Source of the DNA: CAWJTV01 sp963845695
GTDB lineage: Bacteria; Planctomycetota; Planctomycetia; Isosphaerales; Isosphaeraceae
DNA length: 64,000 nt
Direction of reading: 5' to 3'
NCBI GenBank assembly: GCA_963845695.1
Contig: CAWJTQ010000002.1
Coordinates: 682,001 to 746,000, forward strand
Below are positions 20,501 through 31,800 of the stretch, in pieces. Each line of letters begins with the position of its first letter. Position 1 is the first letter of the stretch. A model generated the notes under the pieces. That model was not told where the DNA came from, made no database searches, and saw nothing but the letters and a program-made list of their open reading frames with translations. The position numbers and the translations under genes were made by a program.

Positions 20501-23500
20501 TCGATCCTGATGAGCAACGGCGACGGGACGTTCCAGAACGCCGTGAGCTACCCGGTCGGCTCCCAGCCCGCCTCGATCGCGGTCGGGGACTTCACCGGCG
20601 ACGGCAAGCTCGACCTCGCCGTCGTCGACTCGGCTTACGACGGTGGTACCTACGGCGTGAGCATCCTGCTGGGCAACGGCGACGGGACGTTCCAGCCCGA
20701 CGGGGAATACGCCACCGGCTCGGGCCCCGTCGCGATCACAGTCGGGGACTTCACCGGCGACGGCGATCTCGACCTGGCCGTGGCCTATACGGGCTCATGG
20801 TCCGGCAAGGCCGGGGTGAGCATCCTGCTGGGCGACGGCCACGGGATGTTCCAGCCCGATGGGAACTACGCGGTGGGGAGCTCGCCCGATTCGATCGTGG
20901 CCGGGGATTTCCGCGGCGACGGCAACCTCGACCTCGCCGTGGCCAACTCGGGCTCGGACACCATCTCGGTCCTGCTCGGCAACGGCGACGGGACGTTCCG
21001 GCCCGCCGTGAGCTACCCGGCGGGAACCTCACCCGGGTCGATCGTCGCCGGGGATTTTGGCGGTAACGGCAAGCTCGACCTGGCCGTCGTCGACCGGAAC
21101 AATGACGTATCGGTCCTGCTGGGCAACGGCGACGGGACCTTCCAGCCCCGCGCGTACTATGCCGCCGGTTATCAGCCGACTTCGATGGTGGCCGGGGACT
21201 TCACCGGCGACGGCGAGATCGACCTGGCCGTCATGAACAACAACTCGGGCGTGATCACGATGCTCGCGGGCAACGGCGACGGCACCTTCTCGTCGCCCGG
21301 GGTCTTCATCAAATGGGTGGGTTGGGTCACGATTGGACAGTCTCCCGTCACGCCTGTGGCGGGCGATTTCAACGGAGATGGCCGCCTCGACCTGGCACTC
21401 GCAGGATCCTACGGGAGTAATGTGTCGATCCTGATGGGTAAGGGCGATGGGACCTTCCAGTCGCTCACCGCCACCCTCTTCAACCCCGGCGCAACCCTGG
21501 TGGGCGACTTCAGCGGTGACGGCAAACTCGACCTGGTCGTCGCCAATACGGGGTCGAACTCGGTTTCCATCCTGCCGGGCAACGGCGATGGGACGTTCCA
21601 GGCCCCCGTCCCCCTGGTGGTCGGCGTCCTGCCCGACGCGATGGTGGCCGGCGATTTCAACGGGGATGGGCGGCTCGACCTGGCCGTCACTTACTCCGGT
21701 CAGGGCGGAGAGCAAGGCGGGGTGAGCGTGCTGCTGGGCAACGGCGACGGGACCTTTCAGCCCGCAGTGAATTATCCGGTTCCAGATTGGACCATCGCGG
21801 GCTATATCAACGCCACATTTCCCATCGTGGCCGGGGACTTCACCGGCGACGGCAAGCTCGACCTGGCCGTGGCCACCAGCAACTACAGCGGAAGCACGCA
21901 GATCTCATTGCTTCGGGGCAATGGCGACGGGACGTTCCAGCCCGCGATCACGGTCGCGACGGCAATCCCGGGAAATGTCGAAAAACTGCTTGCCGGTGAT
22001 TTCAGCGAAAATGGGCGGCTCGACCTCGTCCTCAAGACCGACAGCGGCATGTTCGAGCTCCAGGGCAGCGGCGACGGAACCTTCCAGCCGGCGATCCCGA
22101 TCGGGGCGGGCATTTCCGGATCGGTGCAAGATCTGGTGGCCGGTGTTTTCACCGAGAATGGCAGACTCGACCTGGCCGTCAGTGACGCGGATGGGATCGA
22201 GCTCATGCTCGGCAATGGTAACGGGACATTCCAGCCCCCAATCACGGTCGCGGCGGGAATCGGCGGTTATCTGGTGAAAGGCGATTTCACCGGGAATGGG
22301 ACGCTCGATCTGGCCGTCGAGGGCTCGAATGGCGATGTCTCCGTCCTGCTGGGCAACGGCGACGGCACGTTCCAGCCTGCCATCACTCTCCCCGCTCAGG
22401 GCGGGGCCCTGATCGCGGCGGACTTCAACGATAGCGGGCGGTCGGATCTGGCCGTCGTGAACGGCAAGGGCGCCTCAGTCCTGCTGGCCAATGGCGACGG
22501 GACGTTCTCGTCGACCGATCAGGCCAGCACCACCCATCCTTCAAATCCCCTCGTGGCCGACGTCAACGGCGCCGGCACCCACGATGTGCTGGTGGTCGAC
22601 GGGGCGGGCGACATCCTCTACCGCCAGGGCATCCCCGATCAGGCCGGCTCGTTCCTGCCGCCGGTCGTCATCAATCCCGCGTTCCCGTCGCGCGACATCG
22701 CCTGGGTGCCGAATACCTTGCTCGGGCCGCTCTTGGCCAGCGTCAACGCCCAGGACAACGCCATCTCGCTCTTCTCCTATCGTGACGGCGGCTTCGTCCG
22801 CGTCGGATCGCTGACCACCGGCCGGCTGCCGGCACAGATCATCGCGGCCGACCTCAACGGCAACGGCTGGGACGACCTGGTGGTCCGCAATGCTGCCGAT
22901 GGGACGCTCTCGGTGTTCTTCAACAACCAGTTCGGCAGCTTCGCGGGCGGCTTTGCGTCGCCATTTCTCCCGCCGGTGACCATCCCCGTGGGCCTGGGCG
23001 TCTCCGACGTCGAGGCGATCGCGACCAATGCCGATGGCCACCTCAACCTGGTGGTCACGAACAAGCTGACCGGCCAGGTGAGCGTCCTGTACAACGACGG
23101 CGACGACACGTTTGCAGCCCCAGTCCCCTATCGCGCCGGGACCGGCGTGTCCGCGATCGACCTCGACAGCTCGCCCGAGGTGACCAGCCTGGATGGGACG
23201 GCAGGGGTCGCCGGTGGTCCCCTGGTTCCCGGCGGCCCGACCGCCCTGGTAACCATCAATCCCGGTTCGAACACCCTGGACGTCCTCGCGGGACTGGGCG
23301 GAGGCCGGATCGCCAATCCCGTGACGATCGATACCCCGACTCCCGCCGAAGTGGTCCGCGTTTCCGACCTCACCGGCAACGGGATCTTCGACCTGGCCGT
23401 CCTCACCGCGCAGGGCGTGAGCATTTACCTCGGCAACGGCAAGGGCGGCTTCCTTCCGCCGACCACCTACAATGCCGGCAGCGATCCCACCGGCCTGACC

Positions 23501-25459
23501 GTTGCCGATATCTCCGGCAACCGCTGGCCCGACCTCCTGGTCAGCGACGCCTATGGCGACGTGCTGATCCTCGTCGGCAAGGGCGACGGCACCTTCCGCC
23601 CGTTGGAGCCGGTGAAAGCCGATATCGCCCTGGCCGTCGCCGACCTCACCGGCAACGGCGCCCTCGACTTCGTCTACGCCGACCAGTCGCTCAACCAGGT
23701 CACCGTCGTTTATGGCTCTCCGGACCAGAGTTCCACGAACTCCCAGGTCATCGGCAACCAGGCCACGGGCATCCTCGCCCCCGGCGCCATCTTGCTGGCC
23801 GACATGAACCGCGACGGCATCCCCGACCTGATCGTCGCCAATAGCGGCGCCAACAACGTGCTGGTCTACCCCGGATTGGGCAACGGCCAGTTCGGACCAC
23901 CGATCAACGGTACGCAAGGCTTCCCGGTCGGCACCGATCCGACCGGCCTGGCGGTCGCCGACCTCAACGGCCAGCCCGACTTGCTCGTCGCGGACACCGG
24001 ATCCAACGACGTCTCAGTGCTGCTGGGACAAGGGAGCGGGTCGAGCTGGACGATGATTTCGGGCCCGCGGATCCAGACCGACGCCGGACCGGTCGCGGTG
24101 GCCGTCGGCGACCTGCTGGGCGGCGGTCAGACCGACCTGGCCGTGGCCAACAGCGGGGCCAATAACGTCCAGGTCTTCCCCAGCGTCGGCGGCGGGTTCT
24201 TCAACGATCAGACCCAGGCGACCACGACGATTCCGGTCGGCCAGGCGCCGTCCTCGCTGTTCCTGGGCGATTTCAACGGGCTGGGCCAGGGCCTGGCCAC
24301 GCTCAACGCCGGGTCGAACGACGGCACGTTGATTTCGGGCCTCGGCTCGGCCAACCCGCTGACCCAAACATTCGCGACCGGCGGCGACTCGCCGACGGCC
24401 GGCTTCGCGGGCGACTTCACCGGCAACGGATTCACCGACCTGGTGGTGGGCAACAACGGCGATGGCCATCTGGCGCTGTTGCTGGGCGGGTCCGGCGGGT
24501 TATCGCTCTCGCAAACGCTGGTCAGCGCCGAGGCCCCCAATCCCACCAGCCTGAGCTTCGCCGGGGTCTCCGACGGGCAACTGAGCTTCTACGTCAGCAC
24601 GGCCGGCCGCGAGGCGGCCATGAACCTGGCGTTCAACCTCGATGGCGGCGCGGGTTCGGAGGCGGGCCGTCCGCCCGTGGCCGTGTCGCCTCGAGCGGGG
24701 AATCCTCGCCCTCGGCCGTGCTGACCCAGGCGACCACGCGGCTCGGTGCAGCAGGTCTCGCAGCTCTTGAGCCTCTCGGGGACCACGCTGGACCTGGCCG
24801 CCACGTTGCTGACGGTGTCGGTGGTCTCGAGCGAGTTCGAGAGTGGATCGAGCGGCGGGGTCGCGTCGGCGGGGACAACGGGATTCGGCCAGCCGGTCGG
24901 CCAGCCCAGGGGCAACGGCGGCTCGAGCGGCTCGGGAGCGGAGCCGAGCGAGGACGCCGGAGCCGGGCGCGGCGGGATCGCCGCCGGTCTTCGATCGGCT
25001 GCCGGCCTGGGAGCAGATCTCGATCGGGTTGGGACGGGCCTGGGAGAAGGCGCGGGCGGCGATCCTCGACCTGGAAAGCCAGCGGCCGGCCGCGGCGATC
25101 CCGAAGCCGACGGCTCGGCCCGCCGTCAACCCCCGGGCCGAGCGGATCAGTCCCCGCGCCGGCCCAACCTGATCTCGGAGGCCGGGAACAGAACCGCGGC
25201 CTTCGACGCTGCGCTGGAAGACCTGGACGCCCAGCAACCGAGCGAGCTCGCCGAGTGGAAACCGCCCATGGAATCTCGACCGGTGTCGGCCGCGACCGAG
25301 CCGACTGGCCGGCTGAGGGTGCTGGTGCGGGCTGGCCGTGTCGTCCGCGGCGGTCGGCGCAGCCGGCATGCCGGTCGCCCGGTTGGCTCCGACGACGACG
25401 GTCCTGCGACGACGCGGTCGCCTACCCCACCAACCTGGAACGGGGCTCACATCGTTTGA
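17595..25459 (+). CDS. Giant secreted beta-helix/FG-GAP repeat surface protein, several frameshifts
   Basis: Roughly 2,600-residue extracellular protein. The ATG at 17595 precedes a basic N-terminus and the planctomycete motif LEWMEDRTLLSTF, which stands in for a classical signal peptide. Residues about 45-850 hold two CSLREA-like openings (DSGPGSLRQAILESN; DAGPGSLRQAILDSN), each followed by right-handed parallel beta-helix repeats (AERNLISNN, GNLITGNDGPGVVV), then a PPC-like domain. From about 20400 a long array of FG-GAP/VCBS repeats begins (GDFNGDGKLDLAV then GNGDGTFQ, period about 55-60 aa, at least 14 close copies plus degenerate ones); its Asp-rich loops should bind calcium. Slips occur near 18380, 20390 and 24700 and several more follow to 25459, so the C-terminus is uncertain. 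Likely an adhesin or cell-wall component. Confidence 0.8.
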
Positions 25460-25582
25460 TAGAGTCAACGCCAGCGTGGGTGTGGGAAGTCTTCCCGGCC
25501 CGGTCCGGAATCCGACCGCGATCGCCGCGGTCGCCGTGACCTGGGATCGCTGGAGCACCGCGCCTGCGCGAACGGGGCGGCG

Positions 25583-26183
25583 ATGTCCAGCAAGCCCGGA
25601 CCAGAGACCTCGCTCACCTTGATCGAGAGAGTCCAGAAGTTTCCCGCCGATGGGGAAGCCTGGGACGAGTTCGTCCGTCGTTATCATCCGATGATCCGCG
25701 CCTGGTGCGTGAAGTGGGGCCTGCAAGCCTCGGACGCCGACGACGTGGCGCAGGACGTCCTCGTCAAGCTGATCACGGCCATGCGAACGTTCCGATACGA
25801 TCCGTCGCGGAGCTTCCACGCCTGGCTCAAGACCGTGACTCATCACGCCTTGAGTGACTTCCATGGCGACCGGCGGCAAGGAGCCCGGCCAGATCGCACC
25901 AGACCTGTCGATCGCCAACCTGGTCGAGGCCCGCGACGATCTCGAACGCGAGCTGGAAAGCCTCTTCGATCGCGACCTCTTCCAGATGGCCCTGCGCCGG
26001 GTGCAGAAACGCGTCAAGCCCGTCACCTGGGAGGCCTTCCGCCTCACGGCGCTGGAAGGGCTCTCCGGGCAGCAGGCCGGCGAGCAGTTGCAGATGCCCG
26101 TCGCCCATGTCTTCGTGGCCAAGAACCGCGTCCAGAAGCTGCTTCAGGAAGAGATCGGAATCATGAAACGGCGCGACGACTGA
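25583..26183 (+). CDS. ECF-type RNA polymerase sigma factor, one frameshift
   Basis: Small sigma-70 family (ECF) factor of about 200 aa. Region 2 is in the first frame (ASDADDVAQDVLVKLITAMR, RSFHAWLKTVTHHALSDF). The frame slips near 25875 and region 4 follows (VTWEAFRLTALEGLSGQQAG; AKNRVQKLLQEEIGIMKRRD). It lies about 120 nt downstream of the giant FG-GAP protein on the same strand, so a regulatory link to it is possible but unproven. No anti-sigma gene adjoins it. Confidence 0.85.
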
Positions 26184-26938
26184 AGTTCGCGGGTCGTTCA
26201 CCATCACGACACGGCCCGAGTCGAGCAACGACTGGTCACTACCTGTGCAAGATCGGAGGCAGTAGAATGGGTTGAGATATCAGAGACTCCTCGCGGAACA
26301 CCAAACGGCCTTCGTGAGGGACATAGCGGCCTGGTCTTCGCTCTCCTTACCCGCCATTCAACGGGGGAAGGTGGCGCTCTGTAATTGGGCCTGGTTCAAA
26401 CCAGGGTAACACTTGGCGGGGTAAAGCTTGGGGCCGCTTCGGCGACAAAGCCTTGCTTAATCACCAGTTACGTCCGGCACGATGCCGCCGGCCACTGAGA
26501 AGAGTGTTACCCTGGCTCCGAGCGACTTGCACGATCTCTTTTTTTTTGCGAATTTCGTATCTCTCGCCGCTGTTGGAAGTTCGGGAGCCCCGCCCGCCAA
26601 CTTTGGGACTAGGTGCATTTACGGATCTTCAAAGTTGTGGCATACTAGATAATAGACTACTGCGCGACCCACTCGAAGAGCCGCCGGAACTCGTCCAGGA
26701 TCGATGAAGCGGAGATAGCGGAACATCGTGCCTTCAACCCTCCGAACGCCGCTGGTCAGGAAACCCGACCGGCACGTGTGGCGACTCGCTCGTCCCCAAG
26801 TCGTGTTGACTCAGACAGATCGGCGATGGGGGCCTGCCAAATTGTTGCCCATTTGTGCCATTCTGTGCCACAATTCGCGATGGGTGTTGCCCGTTCGGCA
26901 AGGAATAGTGATCGCCGGAGTCCTGTGAGGTCTCGACC
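26184..26938. other. Intergenic region with no supported gene
   Basis: About 755 nt of lower-GC sequence without a credible coding frame. It holds a 13-bp inverted repeat (26401-26413 and 26503-26515) and a short hairpin CCTGGT-TCAA-ACCAGG overlapping it. The DUF1501 gene follows, so its promoter probably lies in the last 150 nt. Confidence 0.5.
26401..26515. repeat. 13-bp inverted repeat pair bounding about 115 nt
   Basis: CCAGGGTAACACT at 26401-26413 is the exact reverse complement of 26503-26515. The enclosed sequence is non-coding. This could be the ends of a small non-autonomous element or an RNA structure; no target-site duplication is visible. Confidence 0.45.
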
Positions 26939-28384
26939 ATGAACTCACCAATCCCTCATCGTGTGACCCCGCTGACTCGTCGCGACTGGCTGCTCAGCGC
27001 AGGCGCCGGGTTCGGCGCCCTGGCGCTGACGGATCTGCTGGCCTCCGAATCGACGGCCGGATCGGCGTCGACCTCCCCCTCGTCGGTCGTCGCGTCCGCC
27101 TCCTGGCGGCGGCCCGCGACGGCCCGGAGCGTGATCTTCCTGTTCATGGAAGGTGGACCGAGCCACATCGACACGTTCGACCCCAAACCGGAAGTCAACC
27201 GCCTGGCCGGCCAGCCGTTGCCGCCGAGCTTCAAGCCGGTCATCACGCCCATGGGCGAGGGCCGTTCGCCGCTCCTGGCCTCGCGGCGGAAGTGGAAGCA
27301 GCACGGCCAGAGCGGGATCTGGGTCTCCGACTGGCTGCCGCATATCGCCACCTGCGCCGACGACCTGGCGATCATCCGCTCGTGCTGGTCGAATGGGTTG
27401 AACCATGTCGGCGGCGTCTGCCAGATGAACACCGGCTCGACCCTGGCCGGCCGTCCCTCGCTGGGGAGCTGGGTGACCTACGGCCTGGGTACGGAGAACG
27501 CGAACCTGCCGGGGTTCCTGGTGATGCAAGACTTCCCGCGCTCCACGGTGGCCGGCGGCCCGCGGAACTGGGGCACGGGCTTCATGCCGGCCGTCTACCA
27601 GGGGACGCGACTGGAAGGAGGCGCCGAGCCGATCGCCAACCTGCGGACTCCCGCCGACGTCGGCACCGATCGACAGCGCGGCAAGCTCGAGCTACTCGAC
27701 CGGCTCAACCGTCGCCACCTCGAGTCCCGGTTCGACCAGTCCGAGCTCGACGCGCGGATTCGCAGCTACGAGCTGGCGTTCCGGATGCAGGCCGAGGCCC
27801 CCGAGGCCGTCGACCTGACGCGCGAGACCGCCGAGACCCGGTCCCTCTACGGCTTCGACGACCCGGCCACTGAGCCGACCGGCCGGCTCTGCCTGCTGGC
27901 CCGCCGGCTGGTCGAGCGGGGCGTCCGGTTCATCCAGATCTATTGCGGCGCCGGCAGCAAGTGGGACGCTCACAGCGACATCGAGCCCAACCACGCCAAG
28001 ACCTGCCGCGCCATGGACCAGCCCGTCGCCGGGCTCCTGAAAGACCTCAAGCGCCGGGGCCTGCTCGACCAGACCCTGGTCGTCTGGGGCGGCGAGTTCG
28101 GCCGTACCCCCATGTCCGAGAAAGGCAACGGCCGCGATCACAACCCGTACGGATTCACCATGTGGATGGCCGGCGGCGGCGTGAAGAGCGGCCTCGTCGT
28201 CGGCAAGACCGATGAGGTCGGCCTGCACGCGATCGAAGATCGGCTCCACGTTCACGATATCCACGCCACGATCCTCCACGCGCTGGGCGTGGATCACTCC
28301 AAGCTCATCTACCGCCATCAGGGCCGGCCCGAACGACCCACGGTCAACGAGGGACAGGTCTTCCTGGGACTCTTCAACTCTTGA
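26939..28384 (+). CDS. DUF1501 domain protein, Tat-exported
   Basis: 481-aa member of the DUF1501 family (alkaline-phosphatase/sulfatase-like fold), an expanded family of unknown function in planctomycetes. N-terminal Tat signal (PLTRRDWLLSAGAGFGALAL), then the family motifs FLFMEGGPSHIDTFDPKPE, GLLDQTLVVWGGEFGRTPMS and RDHNPYGFTMWMAGGGVKSG, with the closing HATILHALGVDHSKLIYRHQ. The gene is intact. Usually it is paired with a DUF1549/DUF1553 gene, but none is adjacent here, unlike the second copy at 59932-61316. Confidence 0.92.
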   Translation: MNSPIPHRVTPLTRRDWLLSAGAGFGALALTDLLASESTAGSASTSPSSVVASASWRRPATARSVIFLFMEGGPSHIDTFDPKPEVNRLAGQPLPPSFKPVITPMGEGRSPLLASRRKWKQHGQSGIWVSDWLPHIATCADDLAIIRSCWSNGLNHVGGVCQMNTGSTLAGRPSLGSWVTYGLGTENANLPGFLVMQDFPRSTVAGGPRNWGTGFMPAVYQGTRLEGGAEPIANLRTPADVGTDRQRGKLELLDRLNRRHLESRFDQSELDARIRSYELAFRMQAEAPEAVDLTRETAETRSLYGFDDPATEPTGRLCLLARRLVERGVRFIQIYCGAGSKWDAHSDIEPNHAKTCRAMDQPVAGLLKDLKRRGLLDQTLVVWGGEFGRTPMSEKGNGRDHNPYGFTMWMAGGGVKSGLVVGKTDEVGLHAIEDRLHVHDIHATILHALGVDHSKLIYRHQGRPERPTVNEGQVFLGLFNS

Positions 28385-28846
28385 CCGATCAGCCCATCGA
28401 TCCTTCGCACAGCCAGTCGCATGGTTGCGTCCGATGGATCGTCCGGTGTCCAGGTTGTCTTCAAGACGAGACCACACGCCTTTTTATCTTGCCCATTCCC
28501 TTCTTCCAGAATATCCGGAGTAATCCTTAAGTTTGGCGTGTTCGATTCCGAAGAATGGGAGAGGTGGAGTGGAGATCAGACCGCGCCCTTTCTGACAAGG
28601 TCCGGCGCACGAACTCCGGGGTCCGCCCTGTCTCGAGAATAGAAGGAAAAAACCTGCGCCGGATTCCGTCCCAACGATTGGACGCGACGCGGTTCTTCCT
28701 CCTCAATTGCAGCACATCCGTCTTCCAGCGACTCAGAGTCTGTTCCAAAAGCCCCGGAGGGGCGTCAGCCCCTGGAGTAAGCTGAAACAGACTCTCAGAA
28801 ACGGTTCTGTTGGTGGTCACCTCACGGTCGATGAGGATCATTTCCC
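28385..28846. other. Intergenic region before the secretin gene
   Basis: 460 nt with no supported gene; it contains the family B repeat at 28735-28795. The secretin promoter is presumably here, but I see no confident boxes. Confidence 0.5.
28735..28795. repeat. Palindromic repeat family B, short copy with terminal inverted repeats
   Basis: Ten-base perfect terminal inverted repeats (AGAGTCTGTT at 28735-28744, AACAGACTCT at 28786-28795) enclose CCAAAAGCCCCGGAGGGGCG and CAGCCCCTGG. The inner sequence matches the arm of the composite repeat at 13333-13399 in reverse orientation. Confidence 0.8.
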
Positions 28847-31800
28847 TTGCGTCGAATGGCGTTGTCAGGGATCAGAGGAATGGTATTGAGCCTCGCGCTC
28901 GTCGCAATCGACTGCGCCGCCGGGCGGGTGGATGCGCAACAAGCGCCTGGGGCATCGACACCAACCCTCCTGGACACCTCAGCGTTCAACGATTCCACAC
29001 CCCCCCCTGGCAGGCTCAACGCGATCCCATCGCGAGCGAGGAGAGCGGACGCCGCCGCGCGGATAGCGGCCTACTTTTCTCAGGCGCCGACAAGTCCGAG
29101 TGAGCCGCTTCCGGCGATCCAGCCGCTGCCCGGATCAGGCCAGCAGGCCCAACCACCGGACCGTCCCACGCCGGCCCGTGGTGCGACTGCACCTCCGCGG
29201 CAGACGCCGGCTCAGCCCCCGGCGGCGAGGAACCGGCAGGCCGCGCCACGAGCCGCCAGCCCCGATGTCGAGCAGCAGATCCAGTTCGACGACAACGGCT
29301 CCGTCACGATGCATACCAACGAGCTCGACGTCCGCCAGCTCCTGGAGCTGCTCAGCCGGCGGAGCCGGATGAACATCCTCGTCTCCCCCAAGGTTACCGG
29401 CACGATCACCGCCAATTTCGAGGGCGTCACGGTCGAGCAAGTCCTCAACGCGATCATCAAGCTGGCCAATCTCGTGGACAGGCACGAAGGCACGATCCAC
29501 TACATCTATTCCAAGGACGAGCTCCAAGATGATGAAGAGATGGTCAAGAAAGAACGTATTCGCACGAGAGTCTATAAACTGAATTATGTCCGAGCGGACG
29601 AGATCCTGGGTATCATCCGGCCGTTCCTGAGCGCGGATGTCGGTCGTCGTCGCATCTCGGTCACGCCGTCGTATCGATTCGGGATCAGCGAGTCGGCGAC
29701 GTTCGTCAGCGGCGGTGGACAGGCGATGTCGTCCGGTGGGAGTGGTGGTGGTGGGATGGGGGGCGGTAGCTCGATGGGCGGTCCGGGTGGCTCGCCCGCC
29801 ACGGGAAGCGGCCCGACGATCGGCGGCTATCAGCCGCCAACCGGCGGCAACTCTCTGTCGGACTTCGACCACCTGATCATTCAGGATTATGAATCCAACC
29901 TCGAGATCATTGACCAGATCATCCAGCGCATCGACATCCGTCCGGTCCAGGTCTTGATCGAGGCGGTCATCATCAGCGTGGACCACGAGCACGCGACGCA
30001 GCTCGGGGTTAACTTCGGAGTGGTCGACAACCTGGGCACGGCGCTGGGTACCATCGGCACCGGGACGGCGCTGAACGGGAACGTCGGCTTCACGCCGACC
30101 AAGTTGCTGACCACGTCCGGCACCATCGCCCAGGCTACGACCACGGACCCCCTGGGCTTCACCTCGGCGACCAACGGGGCCAAGTTCGGTTTCGTCGCCA
30201 ACAACGTGACAGGGTTCATCCAGGCCCTGGAGACGATCGGCAGTACCAAGATCCTGGCCAGTCCTCGGATTCTCGTCTTGAACAAGCAACGCGCCGAGAT
30301 CCAGCTCGGTTCCCGGCTCGGCTTCCAGACGTTGTCCCAGAACTTCACCAGCACGATCCAGCAGGTCCAGTTCCTCAACACGGGAACCCTGCTGCGGCTC
30401 CGCCCGTTCGTCTCGGACGACGGGATGGTCCGGATGGAGATCCATCCCGAGCGCAGCTCGGGCACGGTCACCAACAACATACCCAACCAGCAGACGGCCG
30501 AGCTGACGACCAACGTGATGGTCCCCGACGGGGCGACGCTGGTCATCGGCGGCTTGATGGAAGACGAGGACGACTTTCAGTTGCAAGGGCTGCCGGGCTT
30601 GTCCCGCCTCCCGGTGCTGGGTTATCTCTTCGGCAACCGGCAGAAGAACGAGGGACGGCGTGAGCTGGTCGTGCTCTTGACGCCCCATATCTGGTCGCCC
30701 GACCTGGAGATGGCTCATGCCCCCACTCCCCCTCATGGGCCGGGATTGGCCGATGGAGCGGCGCCGGGATCGCGGACACCCCCCTTCCTCGAATTGTCAA
30801 CCGGCGCAACAGACCCGGCCTTGAAGACAGCAACGTCGGTTGCCAGTCGCGAGGTCGCATCCGAGTTGCTCCAGTCATCCCCCACGCTCGCCCAGGCCGG
30901 CACCGACTCGAGGCCGGTCGTACCGTCCGACCCCGCAGCGGCCAGCCGGAGTCCGGGCTCGGATCAAGAAGCCTCATCATCGCGACGGCACCGACCCTGG
31001 CCATCCCTTCGTCAATGGCTGTCGCGACGGTCGCCCGAGCGAACACCCGATCAACCCCCAGGCCCCGGCACGCGATCGAACGGACCACCTCAGGACCCGC
31101 GCGGACTCAACCGAGTCGACGGTGGAGAGGCCGCCCCAGCCCAGGGTGATCTTGCCCCGCTGGCGTCGCCTCAGGAAGGGGTTCCTTCGACCAATGACGC
31201 CCCAGCCATTCCGGAAGGGGTTCCTTCGACCAATGACGCCCCAGCCATCAACCCAGCCGGGATGTCTCCACTCGGCGCGGCATCGCCAGTTCGCGCCGCC
31301 CGGACGGATTCGATGTTGTCTCTGGCGCGATGGGAGCCGGAACCCACCCCGAGCCCGGCACGCGACCAGGGGGCCGTTCGAGCCCGGGCCGAATCCCCGA
31401 CGACGGAGCGGTCTCAGCCGCCGGGACTCCGCTCGGGGCCGGTACCCGCCGGGACCAGTCAGCACACCGTCGCTCCCGGGGAAAGCTTCGCGAGCATCGC
31501 CTGGCTCTACTATGGATCCGAGAGTTATGGCGAAGTCCTCTGGCAATTCAATCGAGGCAGGATCGCTCGGCCCGATCGTCTGAGAGTCGGAGATCTGCTC
31601 GTCGTCCCTCCCGTCGGAGAGCTGATTTCCGCACGAGTTCACCGCGATCGATCGCCCGCGGTACCCACGCCGTATCACGACCCGGCAGACCACGCCAATC
31701 CGGTAGAGACTGCACCTTCGAGGTCGCCCGGAGCACGGGTCGGTTGGGTCGATCGGCCGCGCGGGCGCAATCCCGGCCCGATCGCGAACGATGCAGCAAG

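Noticed and set aside
22541..23917. A 458-codon minus-strand open frame
   Set aside because: Antisense of the FG-GAP repeat region; the repeat periodicity is only meaningful on the plus strand.
26372..26420. tRNA-like T-arm (GGTTCAAACC)
   Set aside because: The hairpin has no matching acceptor or anticodon arms around it, so it is not a tRNA.
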